Source of the DNA: Paracoccus lutimaris
GTDB taxonomy: Bacteria > Pseudomonadota > Alphaproteobacteria > Rhodobacterales > Rhodobacteraceae
Direction: 5' to 3'
Length of the DNA: 64,000 nucleotides
NCBI RefSeq assembly: GCF_003337565.1
Contig: NZ_QPJL01000008.1
Location: 62,001 to 126,000, forward strand
The position numbers were made by a program, and so were the translations under genes. The notes under the pieces were generated by a model. It saw only the letters and a program-made list of their open reading frames with translations, searched no databases and had not been told where the DNA came from. This document shows positions 34,468-43,730 of the stretch, piece after piece (the first letter of the stretch is position 1; each line of letters starts with the position of its first letter).

Positions 34468-34542
34468 TGGCAGCCCGTAGGGGAGTCGAACCCCTCTTTT
34501 CAGGTTGAAAACCTGACGTCCTAACCGATAGACGAACGGGCC
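34468..34542 (-). tRNA. tRNA-Glu (anticodon TTC)
   Basis: A 75-nt cloverleaf on the minus strand. The acceptor arms GGCCCGT and ACGGGCT pair over seven positions, the anticodon stem TCAGG/CCTGA closes the loop TTTTCAA with anticodon TTC, the T-loop is GGTTCGACTCC-like, and CCA is encoded. Its last 16 bases are the attachment core of the integrated element, and the gene stays intact after integration. Confidence 0.97.
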
Positions 34543-34663
34543 ACTTTCTGTTTCCGCTAGGCTGTGCCCTGCGGCGTGGAGCGGTGTTTAGGCCAGCTAT
34601 CGGGGGGCTGCAAGCGGAAAAATCATCTTGCGATAAAGTTTTTCCACGCCTCGCTAAAATCCC

Positions 34664-36406
34664 TCAGATCACCGGTGCGGCATCGTCCAGACGCAGCCGC
34701 ACGCGCTCACGCCCGCCCCATTGCGAAAGCTCAAGCTTGCCGGCCAGATGGAAGCGGCGGCCCTTGGCGCCCAGCAGCGCCGGACCAAGCGGGCCGGACA
34801 TCGCGCCCCAGGCCACGGCTTCAAGCACCGGGCTGCCGGGGCTGCGGAAGCGCAGGCGCAGATGGCTGTCGCCCATGGTTCCGGCGCTGTCGATCAGCTG
34901 GTCGGCAAAGGCGAATCTGGGGGCAGGGGCGGCCTGTCCGAAGGGGCCGGCGCGTTCCAGCATCTGCATCAGCTCGACCGTGGCCCCCGCCGGGTCCATC
35001 AGCCCCGAAATGCGCAGCTCGCCCGCGCCAGAGCGCTCGGCCATCTCGCGCGCCAGCAATTGCGACAGCCGCGCCATGGCCTCGGGGATCTTTGCTTCCT
35101 CGATGGTCAGGCCGGCCGCCATGGCATGGCCGCCACCCTTCAGCAGTAACCCCTCGGCGGCAAGGCGCTGGATGGCGCGGCCCAGATCGACGCCGGGCAC
35201 CGAGCGGGCCGAGCCCTTGCCGATTCCCCCTTCGATTCCGATCACCACCGAGGGCAGGCCGGTCGCCTCTTTGACGCGGGCGGCGACAATGCCGACGACG
35301 CCGGGATGCCAGCCGTCACCCGCGGCCCAGGCGACCAGACCGGGCTCGCGCGATTCGACTTGCGCCAGGGCTTCTTCGCGGACGGCGGCCTCGATGGCGC
35401 GGCGGTCGCGGTTCAGCTCGTCCAGTTCGGCGGCATATTTCGCGGCCCGCGTGGCATCCGTGCAGGACAGGCATTGCGCCCCCAAATCGGCGCGTCCCAC
35501 GCGCCCGCCGGCATTGATGCGCGGCCCCAGCAGAAAGCCCAGATGAAAAGCGTTGGGCGCCGAATCAAGCCGCGCCACATCCGACAGCGCCACCAGACCC
35601 GGTCGCTGGCGCCGGGCCATGATGGCAAGTCCCTGCCGGACAAAGGCGCGGTTGACGCCGATCAGCGGCGCCACATCGGCAACCGTCGCCAGCGCCACCA
35701 GATCCAGCAGGCCGATCAGGTCGGGCTGGGACTGCCCGCCCTCGCGCAGGATGCGGTTGCACTGCACCAGCGTCAGAAAGACCACGCCCGCCGCGCAAAG
35801 ATGCCCCAGCGCACCATCTTCATCGGCGCGGTTGGGGTTCACCACCGCCAGCGCCGGAGGCAGGGTCTCGCCGCCCTGATGGTGGTCCAGCACGATCACG
35901 TCGCGGGGCGCGGCGGCGGCCAGCGCCTCGTGGCTGAGCGTGCCGCAATCGACGCAGATGATCAGCTCATGCTCTTGCGCCAGCGCGGCGATGGCGGGGG
36001 CGTTGGGGCCATAGCCTTCGTCGATGCGGTCGGGGATATAAAGCGTCGCCTCGCGCCCCTGCTGGCGCAGCCAGTCGATCAGCAGCGCGGCCGAGGCGCC
36101 GCCATCCACATCGTAATCGGCAAAAATGGCGATGCGCTGTCCGGCGCGTGCAGCGTCGGTGATGCGGGTGGCGGCCGCAGCCATGTCGCGCAGGCTCAGC
36201 GGATCGGGCAGCAGGTCGCGCAGCTTGGGGTCAAGAAAGCCCGGCGCCTCATGCGCGGGCACGCCGCGCGCGGCAAGGATCCGGGCCACGGGCAGGGGCA
36301 GGCGGCTCTCCTGCGCGAGGGCCTCGGCAGCACGCTCAAGGGCGGCGTCGGGGCCGCGCCACAGCCGGCCGGTCAGGGAGGATTCGACGGAAAGAAAGGC
36401 GGTCAT
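34664..36406 (-). CDS. recJ: Single-stranded-DNA-specific 5'-3' exonuclease RecJ
   Basis: A protein of 580 residues. RecJ degrades single-stranded DNA 5' to 3' in recombination and mismatch repair. The DHH phosphoesterase core is visible: IAIFADYDVDGGASAALLIDWL (the DYDVDG motif I), ICVDCGTLSHEAL, IVLDHHQGG (the DHH), and LLGPRINAGGRVG. The DHHA1 part contains GWHPGVVGIVAARVKEATG and KGGGHAMAAGLTI. The C-terminal OB-like domain ends at LRLDDAAPVI. An in-frame ATG at 36424 would add six residues; I prefer MTAFLSVESS. It lies 47 bp downstream of glpX on the same strand. Confidence 0.95.
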   Translation of the reverse strand: MTAFLSVESSLTGRLWRGPDAALERAAEALAQESRLPLPVARILAARGVPAHEAPGFLDPKLRDLLPDPLSLRDMAAAATRITDAARAGQRIAIFADYDVDGGASAALLIDWLRQQGREATLYIPDRIDEGYGPNAPAIAALAQEHELIICVDCGTLSHEALAAAAPRDVIVLDHHQGGETLPPALAVVNPNRADEDGALGHLCAAGVVFLTLVQCNRILREGGQSQPDLIGLLDLVALATVADVAPLIGVNRAFVRQGLAIMARRQRPGLVALSDVARLDSAPNAFHLGFLLGPRINAGGRVGRADLGAQCLSCTDATRAAKYAAELDELNRDRRAIEAAVREEALAQVESREPGLVAWAAGDGWHPGVVGIVAARVKEATGLPSVVIGIEGGIGKGSARSVPGVDLGRAIQRLAAEGLLLKGGGHAMAAGLTIEEAKIPEAMARLSQLLAREMAERSGAGELRISGLMDPAGATVELMQMLERAGPFGQAAPAPRFAFADQLIDSAGTMGDSHLRLRFRSPGSPVLEAVAWGAMSGPLGPALLGAKGRRFHLAGKLELSQWGGRERVRLRLDDAAPVI

Positions 36407-36453
36407 GAGGGCTTCATCCCCCATGACCGCCCGCTGTTCAAGCCTGTGCCGGT

Positions 36454-37419
36454 TTACTTCACCGGGTTGCGATAGATCATGCGCCGCACCGAGCCGGTTT
36501 TCGAACGCATCAGGATGGTCTCGGTTTGCAGGTAATGCGGCTCGCGCTTGACGCCGGCCACGATCGAGCCGTTGGTGACGCCGGTCGCGGCAAAGATCAC
36601 GTCGGCGGTGACCAGCTCGTCGCGGGAATAGATGCGGTCCAGATCGGTGATGCCGGCCTTTTTGGCGCGGCCGCGTTCGTCATCGTTGCGGAACAACAGC
36701 TTGCCCCACATCTGCCCGCCCATGCATTTCAGCGCGCTGGCGGCCAGCACGCCCTCGGGGGCGCCGCCCGAGCCCATATACATGTCGATGCCGGTCAGTT
36801 CGGCCTCGGCGCAATGGATGACGCCGGCGACGTCGCCATCGGTGATCAGGCGGATCGCGGCGCCGGTCGAGCGGATTTCGGCCACCAGATCCTCGTGCCG
36901 GGGGCGTTCCAGCACGCAGACGGTGATGTCGCTTTCCTTGACGCCGCGCGCCTTGGCCAGCGCCCGCACCCGCTCGGACGGCGTCATGTCAAGGCTGACC
37001 ACGTCCTTGGGATAGTTCGGCCCGATGGCCAGCTTGTCCATATAGACGTCGGGCGCATGCAGCAGCGTGCCGCGCGGGGCCATGGCGATGACGGTCAGGG
37101 CGTTGGGCATGTCCTTGGCGGTCAGCGTCGTGCCTTCCAGCGGGTCCAGCGCGATATCGACCTCGGGGCCCTGGCCGGTGCCGACTTCTTCGCCGATGTA
37201 AAGCATCGGTGCCTCGTCGCGCTCACCCTCGCCGATGACGACGACGCCCTTGATGTCCAGAAGGTTCAGCTGCTCGCGCATGGCGTTGACGGCGGCCTGA
37301 TCGGCGGCCTTTTCATCGCCGCGGCCGATCAGCAGGGCTGACGCATGGGCGGCGGCTTCGCTGACCCGCGCGAGGCCCAGAGACAGCATGCGGTCGTTGA
37401 AATCCTTGGGCGAGGTCAT
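36454..37419 (-). CDS. glpX: Class II fructose-1,6-bisphosphatase GlpX
   Basis: A protein of 321 residues catalysing fructose-1,6-bisphosphate hydrolysis in gluconeogenesis. The start MTSPKDFNDRMLSLGL is supported by AAGGA upstream; an earlier in-frame start at 37482 lacks this. Family motifs: GRGDEKAADQAAVNAMRE, VVIGEGERDEAPMLYIGE (metal-binding acids), VDIALDPLEGTTLTAK and YMGSGGAPEGVLAASALKCMGGQMWG. It forms an operon with recJ. Confidence 0.95.
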   Translation of the reverse strand: MTSPKDFNDRMLSLGLARVSEAAAHASALLIGRGDEKAADQAAVNAMREQLNLLDIKGVVVIGEGERDEAPMLYIGEEVGTGQGPEVDIALDPLEGTTLTAKDMPNALTVIAMAPRGTLLHAPDVYMDKLAIGPNYPKDVVSLDMTPSERVRALAKARGVKESDITVCVLERPRHEDLVAEIRSTGAAIRLITDGDVAGVIHCAEAELTGIDMYMGSGGAPEGVLAASALKCMGGQMWGKLLFRNDDERGRAKKAGITDLDRIYSRDELVTADVIFAATGVTNGSIVAGVKREPHYLQTETILMRSKTGSVRRMIYRNPVK

Positions 37420-37493
37420 GCGACAATATCCTTGTGTTCTCGGGTCAGATTGGCTTCTACGCGGCGCCGGGGGTTGCGGCAAGCCTGACGGCG

Positions 37494-37748
37494 CTAACGG
37501 CTTTCGCTGAGCTCAAGCGCAAGGGCATGGATGCGCGGCACGATATCGCCCAGCGTCTGGTGCACCAGCCGGTGGCGGGCGACGCGGTTCAGGCCCTCAA
37601 AGCGCGGGCTGCTCATGCGGATCCGGAAATGCGTCTCTCCGCCCTCGCGCCAGCCGCCATGGCCGCGATGGCTCTCGCTCTCGTCGATGATCTCAAGCTG
37701 GGACGGCGCGAGCCCGGTCAGTTTTTCACGCATTTCATCGGCAATCAT
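37494..37748 (-). CDS. bolA: BolA-family protein
   Basis: A protein of 84 residues. It has the BolA fold signature: LEIIDESESHRGHGG (with the conserved His), THFRIRMSSPRFEGLNRVARHRLVHQTL and the C-terminal helix DIVPRIHALALEL. BolA proteins work with monothiol glutaredoxins in iron-sulfur handling. It is divergent from the J-domain gene, with about 70 bp between starts. Confidence 0.92.
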   Translation of the reverse strand: MIADEMREKLTGLAPSQLEIIDESESHRGHGGWREGGETHFRIRMSSPRFEGLNRVARHRLVHQTLGDIVPRIHALALELSESR

Positions 37749-37818
37749 TCGTGTGCCCCCCTTTCATGTCCTGCGAAATAGCCTAAACTGCCTATCCCGA
37801 TCAGGACAAGGCAGGCAG

Positions 37819-38445
37819 ATGAGCAATAGCGACCCGTTCGGATTCGACATTTCCGCGGCCTCGGACAAGAAGCGCCGGGCCAAGGGCCGACGCGGCATGT
37901 CCGGCGCCTTCGAGACCTCGACGCGGCGCTGCGACAAAGAGGGCTGCAACGAGCCCGGCCAGTACCGCGCCCCCAAGAATCCGCGCAACCTCGACGACTA
38001 CTTCTGGTTCTGCAAGGACCATGTGCGCGAGTACAACGCCAACTGGAACTATTTTCAGGGCCAGTCCGAGGCCGAGTTTCAGGAGTTTCTGGACAATGCA
38101 ACCGTCTGGGAACGCCCGACCAAGCCCTTTGGCCGTGCCGCGCAGGAACAGAAATGGGCGCGCCACGGCATCGACGACCCGCTGGAGATCCTCGGCGCGA
38201 ACGGCACCAACCCCGAGGTCCGCAACCGCAGCACGCGCAAGCTGCCGCCGACCGAACGCAAGGCGCTTGAAATCCTCGAGGCCAAGGACAGCTGGACCCG
38301 TGCCGAGATTCGCAAGCAATACAAATCTCTGGTCAAGGACCTTCACCCCGACATGAACGGTGGCGACCGCTCGGACGAAGATCGCCTGCAAGAGGTGGTC
38401 TGGGCCTGGGACCAGATCAAGGATAGTCGCAGCTTCAAGGATTGA
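37819..38445 (+). CDS. J-domain (DnaJ-like) protein
   Basis: A protein of 208 residues from MSNSDPFGFDISAASDKKRRAKG, with AAGGCAGGCAG before the ATG. The N-terminal part has RRCDKEGCNEPGQYRAPKNPRNLDDYFWFCKDHVREYNANWNYF, with Cys and His that could bind zinc. The J domain is at the C-terminus: TRAEIRKQYKSLVKDLHPDMNGGDRSDEDRLQEVVWAWDQI, including the HPD motif. It would stimulate an Hsp70 partner. This architecture is common in alphaproteobacteria, but client and partner are unknown. Confidence 0.9.
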   Translation: MSNSDPFGFDISAASDKKRRAKGRRGMSGAFETSTRRCDKEGCNEPGQYRAPKNPRNLDDYFWFCKDHVREYNANWNYFQGQSEAEFQEFLDNATVWERPTKPFGRAAQEQKWARHGIDDPLEILGANGTNPEVRNRSTRKLPPTERKALEILEAKDSWTRAEIRKQYKSLVKDLHPDMNGGDRSDEDRLQEVVWAWDQIKDSRSFKD

Positions 38446-38510
38446 GACGAAAGACGGGGGCTTTGCGCCCCCGCCGCCCCTCGGTCTGGCGACCGAGCGG
38501 CTTCCCCCGC

Positions 38511-38590
38511 AGGATATTTGTTCATGAAAGAAGAAAGGGCCAAAGGTTCGCACCCTCGGCCCTTTCTTCTTTCATGTCGAAATATCCTGG
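38511..38590. terminator. Bidirectional terminator made of two inverted GGATATTT-CATGAAAGAAG motifs
   Basis: Between the convergent J-domain and metK genes, ATGAAAGAAGAAAGGGCC and its exact complement GGCCCTTTCTTCTTTCAT form an 18-bp stem. The outer flanks AGGATATTT and AAATATCCT also pair. Each arm is one copy of the dispersed motif seen at 56632, 60909 and 63887. Confidence 0.8.
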
Positions 38591-38639
38591 GGGAGCGCGG
38601 AACGCGCGGGGGCAAAGCCCCCACTTCCCGATCAGGCGA

Positions 38640-39806
38640 TCACAACTCGCGCTTGAGCGCCTCGGTCAGGTCGGTGCGCTCCCACGAGAAGCCGCCATCG
38701 GCCTCGGGGGCGCGGCCGAAATGGCCATAGGCCGCGGTGCGGCGATAGATCGGCCGGCACAGGTCCAGATGCTCGCGGATGCCGCGCGGGGTCAGGTCCA
38801 TGGCGCGGGCGATGGCGCGCTCGATCTCGGCCTCGGGGACGGTGCCGGTACCGAAGGTGTCGGCATAGATCGACAGCGGCTTGGCTACGCCAATCGCATA
38901 GCTCAGCTGGATCACGCAGCGCTCGGCCAGACCGGCGGCGACCACGTTCTTGGCCAGATAGCGCGCGGCATAGGCGGCCGAACGGTCGACCTTGGTCGGA
39001 TCCTTGCCCGAGAAGGCGCCGCCGCCATGCGGTGCCGCGCCGCCATAGGTGTCGACGATGATCTTGCGCCCGGTCAGGCCGGCATCGCCATCGGGACCGC
39101 CGATCACGAAGGTCCCGGTCGGGTTCACCCACCATTCGGTCTTGTCGGTCAGCCAGCCGGCCGGCAGGACCTCGCGGATATAGGGTTCGACGATGGCCCG
39201 GATATCGTCCGAGGTCTGCGCGATGTCATGGTGCTGATGCGAGATGACAAGGCTGGTGATCTCGACCGGCTTGCCGTCCTCATAGCGGATGCTCAGCTGG
39301 GATTTCGCGTCGGGGCCAAGGGTCGGCTCGGCGCCGGATTTGCGCGCCTCGGCCAGCCGGCGCAGGATCGCCTGCGAATACTGGATCGGGGCGGGCATCA
39401 GCTCGGGCGTCTCGTTCACGGCATAGCCGAACATGATCCCCTGATCGCCCGCGCCGTCGCGGTCGACGCCCTGGCTGATATGGGCGGATTGTTCGTGCAG
39501 ATAGTTATGGACGTGGCAGGTGTTCCAGTGGAACTTTTCCTGCTCATAGCCGATGTCGCGGATGGTATCGCGGGCGATCTGGCCGATCCGGCCCATATAT
39601 TCGCCCAGCTTGGCCTTGTTGCTCAGGCCGATCTCGCCGCCGATGACGACGGTGCCGGTGGTGGCAAAGGTCTCGCAGGCGACGCGGGCGGCAGGGTCCT
39701 CGGCCAGCAGCGCATCCAGCACCGCATCGGAAATCTGATCGCACAATTTGTCGGGATGCCCCTCGGACACGGATTCCGAGGTAAATACATAGTTCTGTCT
39801 GGCCAT
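38640..39806 (-). CDS. metK: S-adenosylmethionine synthetase
   Basis: A protein of 388 residues that makes SAM from methionine and ATP. Motifs: [25 protein letters not shown] at the N-terminus, [20 protein letters not shown], the [10 protein letters not shown] loop, [36 protein letters not shown] and [17 protein letters not shown] near the end. The ribosome-binding site GGAGC lies in a SAM/SAH riboswitch at 39811-39857, so expression should fall when SAM (or SAH) is plentiful. It lies downstream of lnt on the same strand. Confidence 0.97.
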   Translation of the reverse strand: MARQNYVFTSESVSEGHPDKLCDQISDAVLDALLAEDPAARVACETFATTGTVVIGGEIGLSNKAKLGEYMGRIGQIARDTIRDIGYEQEKFHWNTCHVHNYLHEQSAHISQGVDRDGAGDQGIMFGYAVNETPELMPAPIQYSQAILRRLAEARKSGAEPTLGPDAKSQLSIRYEDGKPVEITSLVISHQHHDIAQTSDDIRAIVEPYIREVLPAGWLTDKTEWWVNPTGTFVIGGPDGDAGLTGRKIIVDTYGGAAPHGGGAFSGKDPTKVDRSAAYAARYLAKNVVAAGLAERCVIQLSYAIGVAKPLSIYADTFGTGTVPEAEIERAIARAMDLTPRGIREHLDLCRPIYRRTAAYGHFGRAPEADGGFSWERTDLTEALKREL

Positions 39807-39810
39807 GGGA

Positions 39811-39857
39811 ATGCTCCATTGAATCTACGCCGCCACGCCAGGAAGCCGTTGTGACGG
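39811..39857 (-). promoter_or_regulatory. SAM/SAH riboswitch upstream of metK
   Basis: Read on the minus strand, CCGTCAC pairs with GTGGCGG over seven positions (one G-U), enclosing AACGGCTTCCTGGC-type loop sequence, and the segment ends at ATGGAGC four bases before the metK ATG. This matches the conserved core of the Rhodobacteraceae SAM/SAH riboswitch, in which loop CUUCC pairs with the GGAG ribosome-binding site when ligand is bound. The position directly before metK is the typical one. Confidence 0.88.
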
Positions 39858-39875
39858 TCGACGGCCCGCGTTAGA

Positions 39876-41429
39876 TCAGCCGGCGCCCGGCGTCAACCTG
39901 CGACGTTGCCGCGCAAGAAAAAGACCAAGGCCGATCAGCGCCAGCACAGGCCAGTCGCCCCAGCGGGACCAGGGCGTCGGCGGTAGCGCGGCGGGCAGCA
40001 CCGCGTCGATCCGTCCGGCAAGATCCAGACCCAGCGTTGCCCGCAACTGGCCCCGCGCATCGATCACCGCAGAGATGCCGGTATTGGCCGCCCGCATCAG
40101 CGGCAGGCCGGATTCGATGGCGCGCAGCCGCGCCTGCGCCAGATGCTGCCATGGCCCCGAAAGCTTGCCGAACCAGGCATCATTGGTGACCTGCAACAGC
40201 CAACCGGGACGCTCGGCGCCCGCGATCAGGTGACGCGAGAAGACCGCCTCGTAACAGATCAGCGGCTGCACCGGAGGCAGGCCTTCGAACTGCATCACCT
40301 GCGCGGCGGGGCCGGGCGAATAGCCAAAGCCGTGCTGGGCGGCAAAGGCGCGGATGCCAAAGCGCGCCATCACGTCGCCCCATGGCGTGTATTCGCCAAA
40401 GGGGACGAGGTGGAACTTGTCATAGACCGGGCCGATGCCGAGGGCCGAGAACTCGGTCAGGCTGTTGAAGTAACGGCTGCCCTCGGAGCGCTGGATGCCA
40501 AGGATGACCGGGGCGCCGGCAAAGGCGGAGATATCCTGTGCGGCGGTACCCGATTGCTCCAGCAGGAAGTTCACCGCCGTTTCCGGCCAGATCACCGCAT
40601 CGGGGGGGGGGCGGCCGGGGTCGGGGGCGGCCGACAGGTCAAGCAGCCGGCGGAAGAACACCTCGGACCAATAGGGGTCCCATTTCAGCGCTTGCGCGGC
40701 ATTGGGCTGGACCAGCCGCAGATGCAGGCCGGTATCGGCGGGCAGGGGCTGCGCAAGCCGCGCCATGCCGCCGGTCCAGACGGCGGCGATAAGAAGGGCC
40801 GCGAGGATCGTGCCGGGCAGGGCCGCCCGCCACGCCGGTTGCGCCACGCGCCAGAAGGCCAGCGGCAGGGCGGCGGCAAGCATGGTCAGGGCGGAAAGGC
40901 CGATGGCCCCCAGTCCCGCCGCCAGTTGCCCGGCGGGGGTGTCGATCCAGATATGGCCTGTCAGCGCCCATGGCAGGCCGGTGAAGATCCAGCCGCGCAG
41001 CCAGTCCGAAACCACGATCAGCGCGGCAAAGCCCAGCCCTTGCCGGGGAAAGCCGGGCATCAGGCGCGCGGCCAGCCATGCGGGCACGGTCCAGAACAGC
41101 GCCCCGCCAGCGGCCATCAGACCCAGCGCAAACGGGGCCATCCAGCCGTAAACCTCGGGCTCGACGAAGAAGGGCTCAATGATCCAGAACATGGCCAGCG
41201 CGAAATGCCCAAGCCCTGCGGCAAAGCCATGCCATGCGGCGGCGCGTGGGCCTGATGCCCGGGCCATCCGGTACAAGATCAGCGCCAGCGCGGTGACACT
41301 CAGATACCACAGATCCCAGGGGGCCTGGCCCAAGGCCGCCAGCGCGCCCAGACCGGTATCGGCCAGAAGGGCGATCAGGGCAGGGCGCCCTGACCGGGGA
41401 GGCGTGGAAAGCCGGGCCAGAGCGGCCAT
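39876..41429 (-). CDS. lnt: Apolipoprotein N-acyltransferase
   Basis: A 517-residue inner-membrane protein that adds the third acyl chain to lipoproteins. About six hydrophobic segments occupy the first 220 residues (e.g. WYLSVTALALILYRM, MAPFALGLMAAGGALFWTVPAWLAA), followed by a periplasmic nitrilase-like domain and a last membrane helix near the end. The catalytic triad can be placed at E283 (AVIWPETAVNF), K338 (VYDKFHLVPFGEYTP) and C392 (PLICYEAVF). It ends 18 bp before the metK riboswitch, on the same strand. Confidence 0.95.
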   Translation of the reverse strand: MAALARLSTPPRSGRPALIALLADTGLGALAALGQAPWDLWYLSVTALALILYRMARASGPRAAAWHGFAAGLGHFALAMFWIIEPFFVEPEVYGWMAPFALGLMAAGGALFWTVPAWLAARLMPGFPRQGLGFAALIVVSDWLRGWIFTGLPWALTGHIWIDTPAGQLAAGLGAIGLSALTMLAAALPLAFWRVAQPAWRAALPGTILAALLIAAVWTGGMARLAQPLPADTGLHLRLVQPNAAQALKWDPYWSEVFFRRLLDLSAAPDPGRPPPDAVIWPETAVNFLLEQSGTAAQDISAFAGAPVILGIQRSEGSRYFNSLTEFSALGIGPVYDKFHLVPFGEYTPWGDVMARFGIRAFAAQHGFGYSPGPAAQVMQFEGLPPVQPLICYEAVFSRHLIAGAERPGWLLQVTNDAWFGKLSGPWQHLAQARLRAIESGLPLMRAANTGISAVIDARGQLRATLGLDLAGRIDAVLPAALPPTPWSRWGDWPVLALIGLGLFLARQRRRLTPGAG

Positions 41430-41437
41430 CGGTCGGC

Positions 41438-43468
41438 TCAGGATTCGGCGGGCGTTTCGGTCGGCGCGGCGGCGACTGCCTCGGCTGCGGGGGCATCCGC
41501 AGCGGCAGCGTCAGCCTTGGCCTTGGTCTTGCGCGGGGCGCGCGGCTTGGCTGGTGCCTTTGCCGCCTTGCGCTTGGGCTTTTCGGCCGGTGCGGCGGCA
41601 TCCTCGGTCGCGGCCTCGGCCTGCGGCTGGGCTTCAGCGGGGGTCCCTGCTGCCTCGACGGGGGTCTCGGTCGCGTCGGCCTTGGCCTTGGTCGTCCGGG
41701 GCTTGCGCTTGCGAGCGGGCTTTTCCTTGGCGGGTTGCGCCTCGGCAGCCGGCTCGACGGCTTCAACCACGCCTGAAGCTTCGACCGGCACGGCGGTCTC
41801 GATCGGAGTCGCGATGGCCTCGGGCGCCACTGCGGCGGGTTTTTCGGCCGCTGCAGCAGCGGGCTTTTCTTCGGCCGGCTCCACGAAGGAGGGACGGAAG
41901 CTGCGGGTCATGAATTCGGGCAGATGATCGCCCATGCCCATCACCTGATGGCGGTCGCCCCGCCGATCATCACGACGATCGTCACGGCGATCGCCCCGAC
42001 GCTCCTCGCGGCGATCATCGCGCCGATCCTCACGCCGCGCGTCATTGCGGTCCTCGCGGCGGTCCGGGCGCTGATCCTCGCGGTCGCGGCGGCGCTCGGG
42101 CTGATCATTGCGGCGATCCGGGGATTCGGCGCGGGCTTCCGTCTTGGTCTCGTCCGTCGCGGGGCGCTGTTCGCTGTCGTCGCGGCGGCCACGGCGGCTG
42201 CGGTCACGCTCGCCACGCTCGCCACGCTCGCCCCGATCCCGGTCGCGATCCCGCCCGCCACGGCGGCCGTTCTCGCGGGGTGCGCGCGGCGCCTCTTGCG
42301 CGGCGGCGGACAGCGTGAAGCCTTCGGGCAGTTCGACCCGGGGCAGGGTCTGCTTGACCAGCGATTCGATGGCGGTCAGGTATTTCTCGTCCGCCGGCGT
42401 CCCGATCGAGATCGCCGTGCCCTCGCGCCCGGCGCGGCCGGTGCGGCCGATGCGGTGGACGTAATCCTCGGCATGGCTGGGCAGATCGAAATTGATGACA
42501 TGGCTCACGGCCGGAATGTCCAGACCGCGCGCCGCCACGTCCGAGGCGACCAGCAGGCGCAGCTTGCCCTCGCGGAATTCGTCCAGCGTCGCCATGCGAT
42601 GGCGCTGATCCAGATCGCCATGGATGGGGGCCGCGTCAAAACCATGCGCTTTCAGCGACTTGGCGACGATATCCACATCGGTCTTGCGGTTGCAGAAGAT
42701 GATGGCGTTTTTCAGCCCTTCGCCCTCGGCGCGGATCAGGGCGCGCAGCAGCTCGCGCTTTTGCTTGGCGGACTGGTCGCGGCGGGTAGGGGTGATCTCG
42801 ACCAGCTTCTGGGTGATCGTCTCGCTGGTGGTGGCCTGGCGCGCGACCTCGATCCGCTCGGGCGAATGCAGGAAGGTGTCGGTGATGCGCTCGATTTCCG
42901 GGGCCATGGTGGCGCTGAAGAACAGCGTCTGGCGGGTAAAGGGCGTCAGCTGGAAGATGCGCTCGATATCGGGGATGAAGCCCATGTCGAGCATCCGGTC
43001 CGCCTCATCGACGACCATGATCTGCACGCCGGTCAGCAAAAGCTTGCCGCGCTCGAAATGATCGAGCAGCCGGCCCGGGGTGGCGATCAGCACGTCGACG
43101 CCGCGGTCGATCAGCTTGTCCTGTTCGCCAAAGCTGACGCCGCCGATCAGCAGCGCCTTGGTCAGGCGGGTATGCTTGGCATAGGTGTCGAAGTTTTCCG
43201 CGACCTGCGCCGCCAGTTCGCGCGTCGGGCACAGGACCAGCGAACGCGGCATCCGCGCCCGCGCCCGGCCACGGCCCAGCAGCGTGATCATGGGCAGCGT
43301 GAAGCTTGCGGTCTTGCCGGTGCCGGTCTGGGCGATGCCAAGGACGTCGCGCCCTTCCAATGCGGGGGGAATCGCCCCGGCCTGGATCGGCGTCGGGTTT
43401 TCATAGCCGGCTTCGGAGACGGCTTTCAGGACCTTGGGGTCAAGCTTCAGATCGGAAAATTTGGTCAT
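41438..43468 (-). CDS. DEAD-box ATP-dependent RNA helicase with disordered tail
   Basis: A protein of 676 residues from MTKFSDLKLDPKVLKAVSEAGYENPTPIQ. The helicase core (about 1-375) has AQTGTGKTA (motif I), PTRELAAQV, TPGRLLDH, VDEADRML, SATMAP, then IIFCNRKTDVD, SDVAARGLDIP and HRIGRTGRAGREG. The remaining 300 residues are low complexity: an Arg/Asp-rich stretch (RREDRRDDRREERRGDRRDD, about 440-540) and an Ala/Pro/Lys-rich tail with KRKPRTTKAKAD-type basic clusters. RhlE-like helicases often carry such RNA-binding tails. It acts in ribosome assembly or cold adaptation by family. Confidence 0.93.
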   Translation of the reverse strand: MTKFSDLKLDPKVLKAVSEAGYENPTPIQAGAIPPALEGRDVLGIAQTGTGKTASFTLPMITLLGRGRARARMPRSLVLCPTRELAAQVAENFDTYAKHTRLTKALLIGGVSFGEQDKLIDRGVDVLIATPGRLLDHFERGKLLLTGVQIMVVDEADRMLDMGFIPDIERIFQLTPFTRQTLFFSATMAPEIERITDTFLHSPERIEVARQATTSETITQKLVEITPTRRDQSAKQKRELLRALIRAEGEGLKNAIIFCNRKTDVDIVAKSLKAHGFDAAPIHGDLDQRHRMATLDEFREGKLRLLVASDVAARGLDIPAVSHVINFDLPSHAEDYVHRIGRTGRAGREGTAISIGTPADEKYLTAIESLVKQTLPRVELPEGFTLSAAAQEAPRAPRENGRRGGRDRDRDRGERGERGERDRSRRGRRDDSEQRPATDETKTEARAESPDRRNDQPERRRDREDQRPDRREDRNDARREDRRDDRREERRGDRRDDRRDDRRGDRHQVMGMGDHLPEFMTRSFRPSFVEPAEEKPAAAAAEKPAAVAPEAIATPIETAVPVEASGVVEAVEPAAEAQPAKEKPARKRKPRTTKAKADATETPVEAAGTPAEAQPQAEAATEDAAAPAEKPKRKAAKAPAKPRAPRKTKAKADAAAADAPAAEAVAAAPTETPAES

Positions 43469-43730
43469 AGGGGGCTTTCGTATCAATGCGCGGGACTGAC
43501 CCGCGCCGTTCTTGCGTCCATCGCCGTCGTGCCGGAACCCGGAAAACCTCGGCGGTTCGGGACGCAATTTCCGCACGCCCCTGTGTCGTCTGCCGGATTG
43601 CAGACAGGCGGGGACTAGCGGAAAATCCCGCCTGCGTCAATCTGATGCAGGATTTCCGACAAGTCTGTCCGGTCCAAGGGAACGGCGGAGGTCCCGGCGG
43701 TGTTGAGTCGGATGGCTGGGTGATGCGAGC

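Larger units (their letters stand above)
21558..34483. mobile_element. 12.9-kb integrative element in tRNA-Glu(TTC)
   Basis: Bounded by TGGCAGCCCGTAGGGG at 21558-21573 and the identical 3' end of the tRNA-Glu gene at 34468-34483. It contains, from left to right, subterminal repeats, a primase-helicase, a small zinc protein, a serine recombinase, a GHKL/receiver pair, a convergent EcoRII-type restriction set, a regulator with an operator array, an AlpA-like protein and a tyrosine integrase next to the tRNA. No conjugation or capsid genes are present, so it is a mobilisable or satellite-type genomic island rather than a conjugative element or a complete prophage. The 25.7-29.2 kb segment is visibly more AT-rich than its surroundings, suggesting separate acquisition. 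Confidence 0.85.

Noticed and set aside
21558..34483. Element interpreted as a prophage
   Set aside because: It has integrase, primase and regulators but no capsid, terminase, portal, tail or lysis genes.
34664..36424. recJ starting at ATG 36424
   Set aside because: Possible, but MTAFLSVESS at 36406 fits the usual N-terminus better; the difference is six residues.
41924..43618. Plus-strand open frame opposite the DEAD-box helicase
   Set aside because: Arises from the repetitive Arg/Asp coding of the helicase tail and has no recognisable content.
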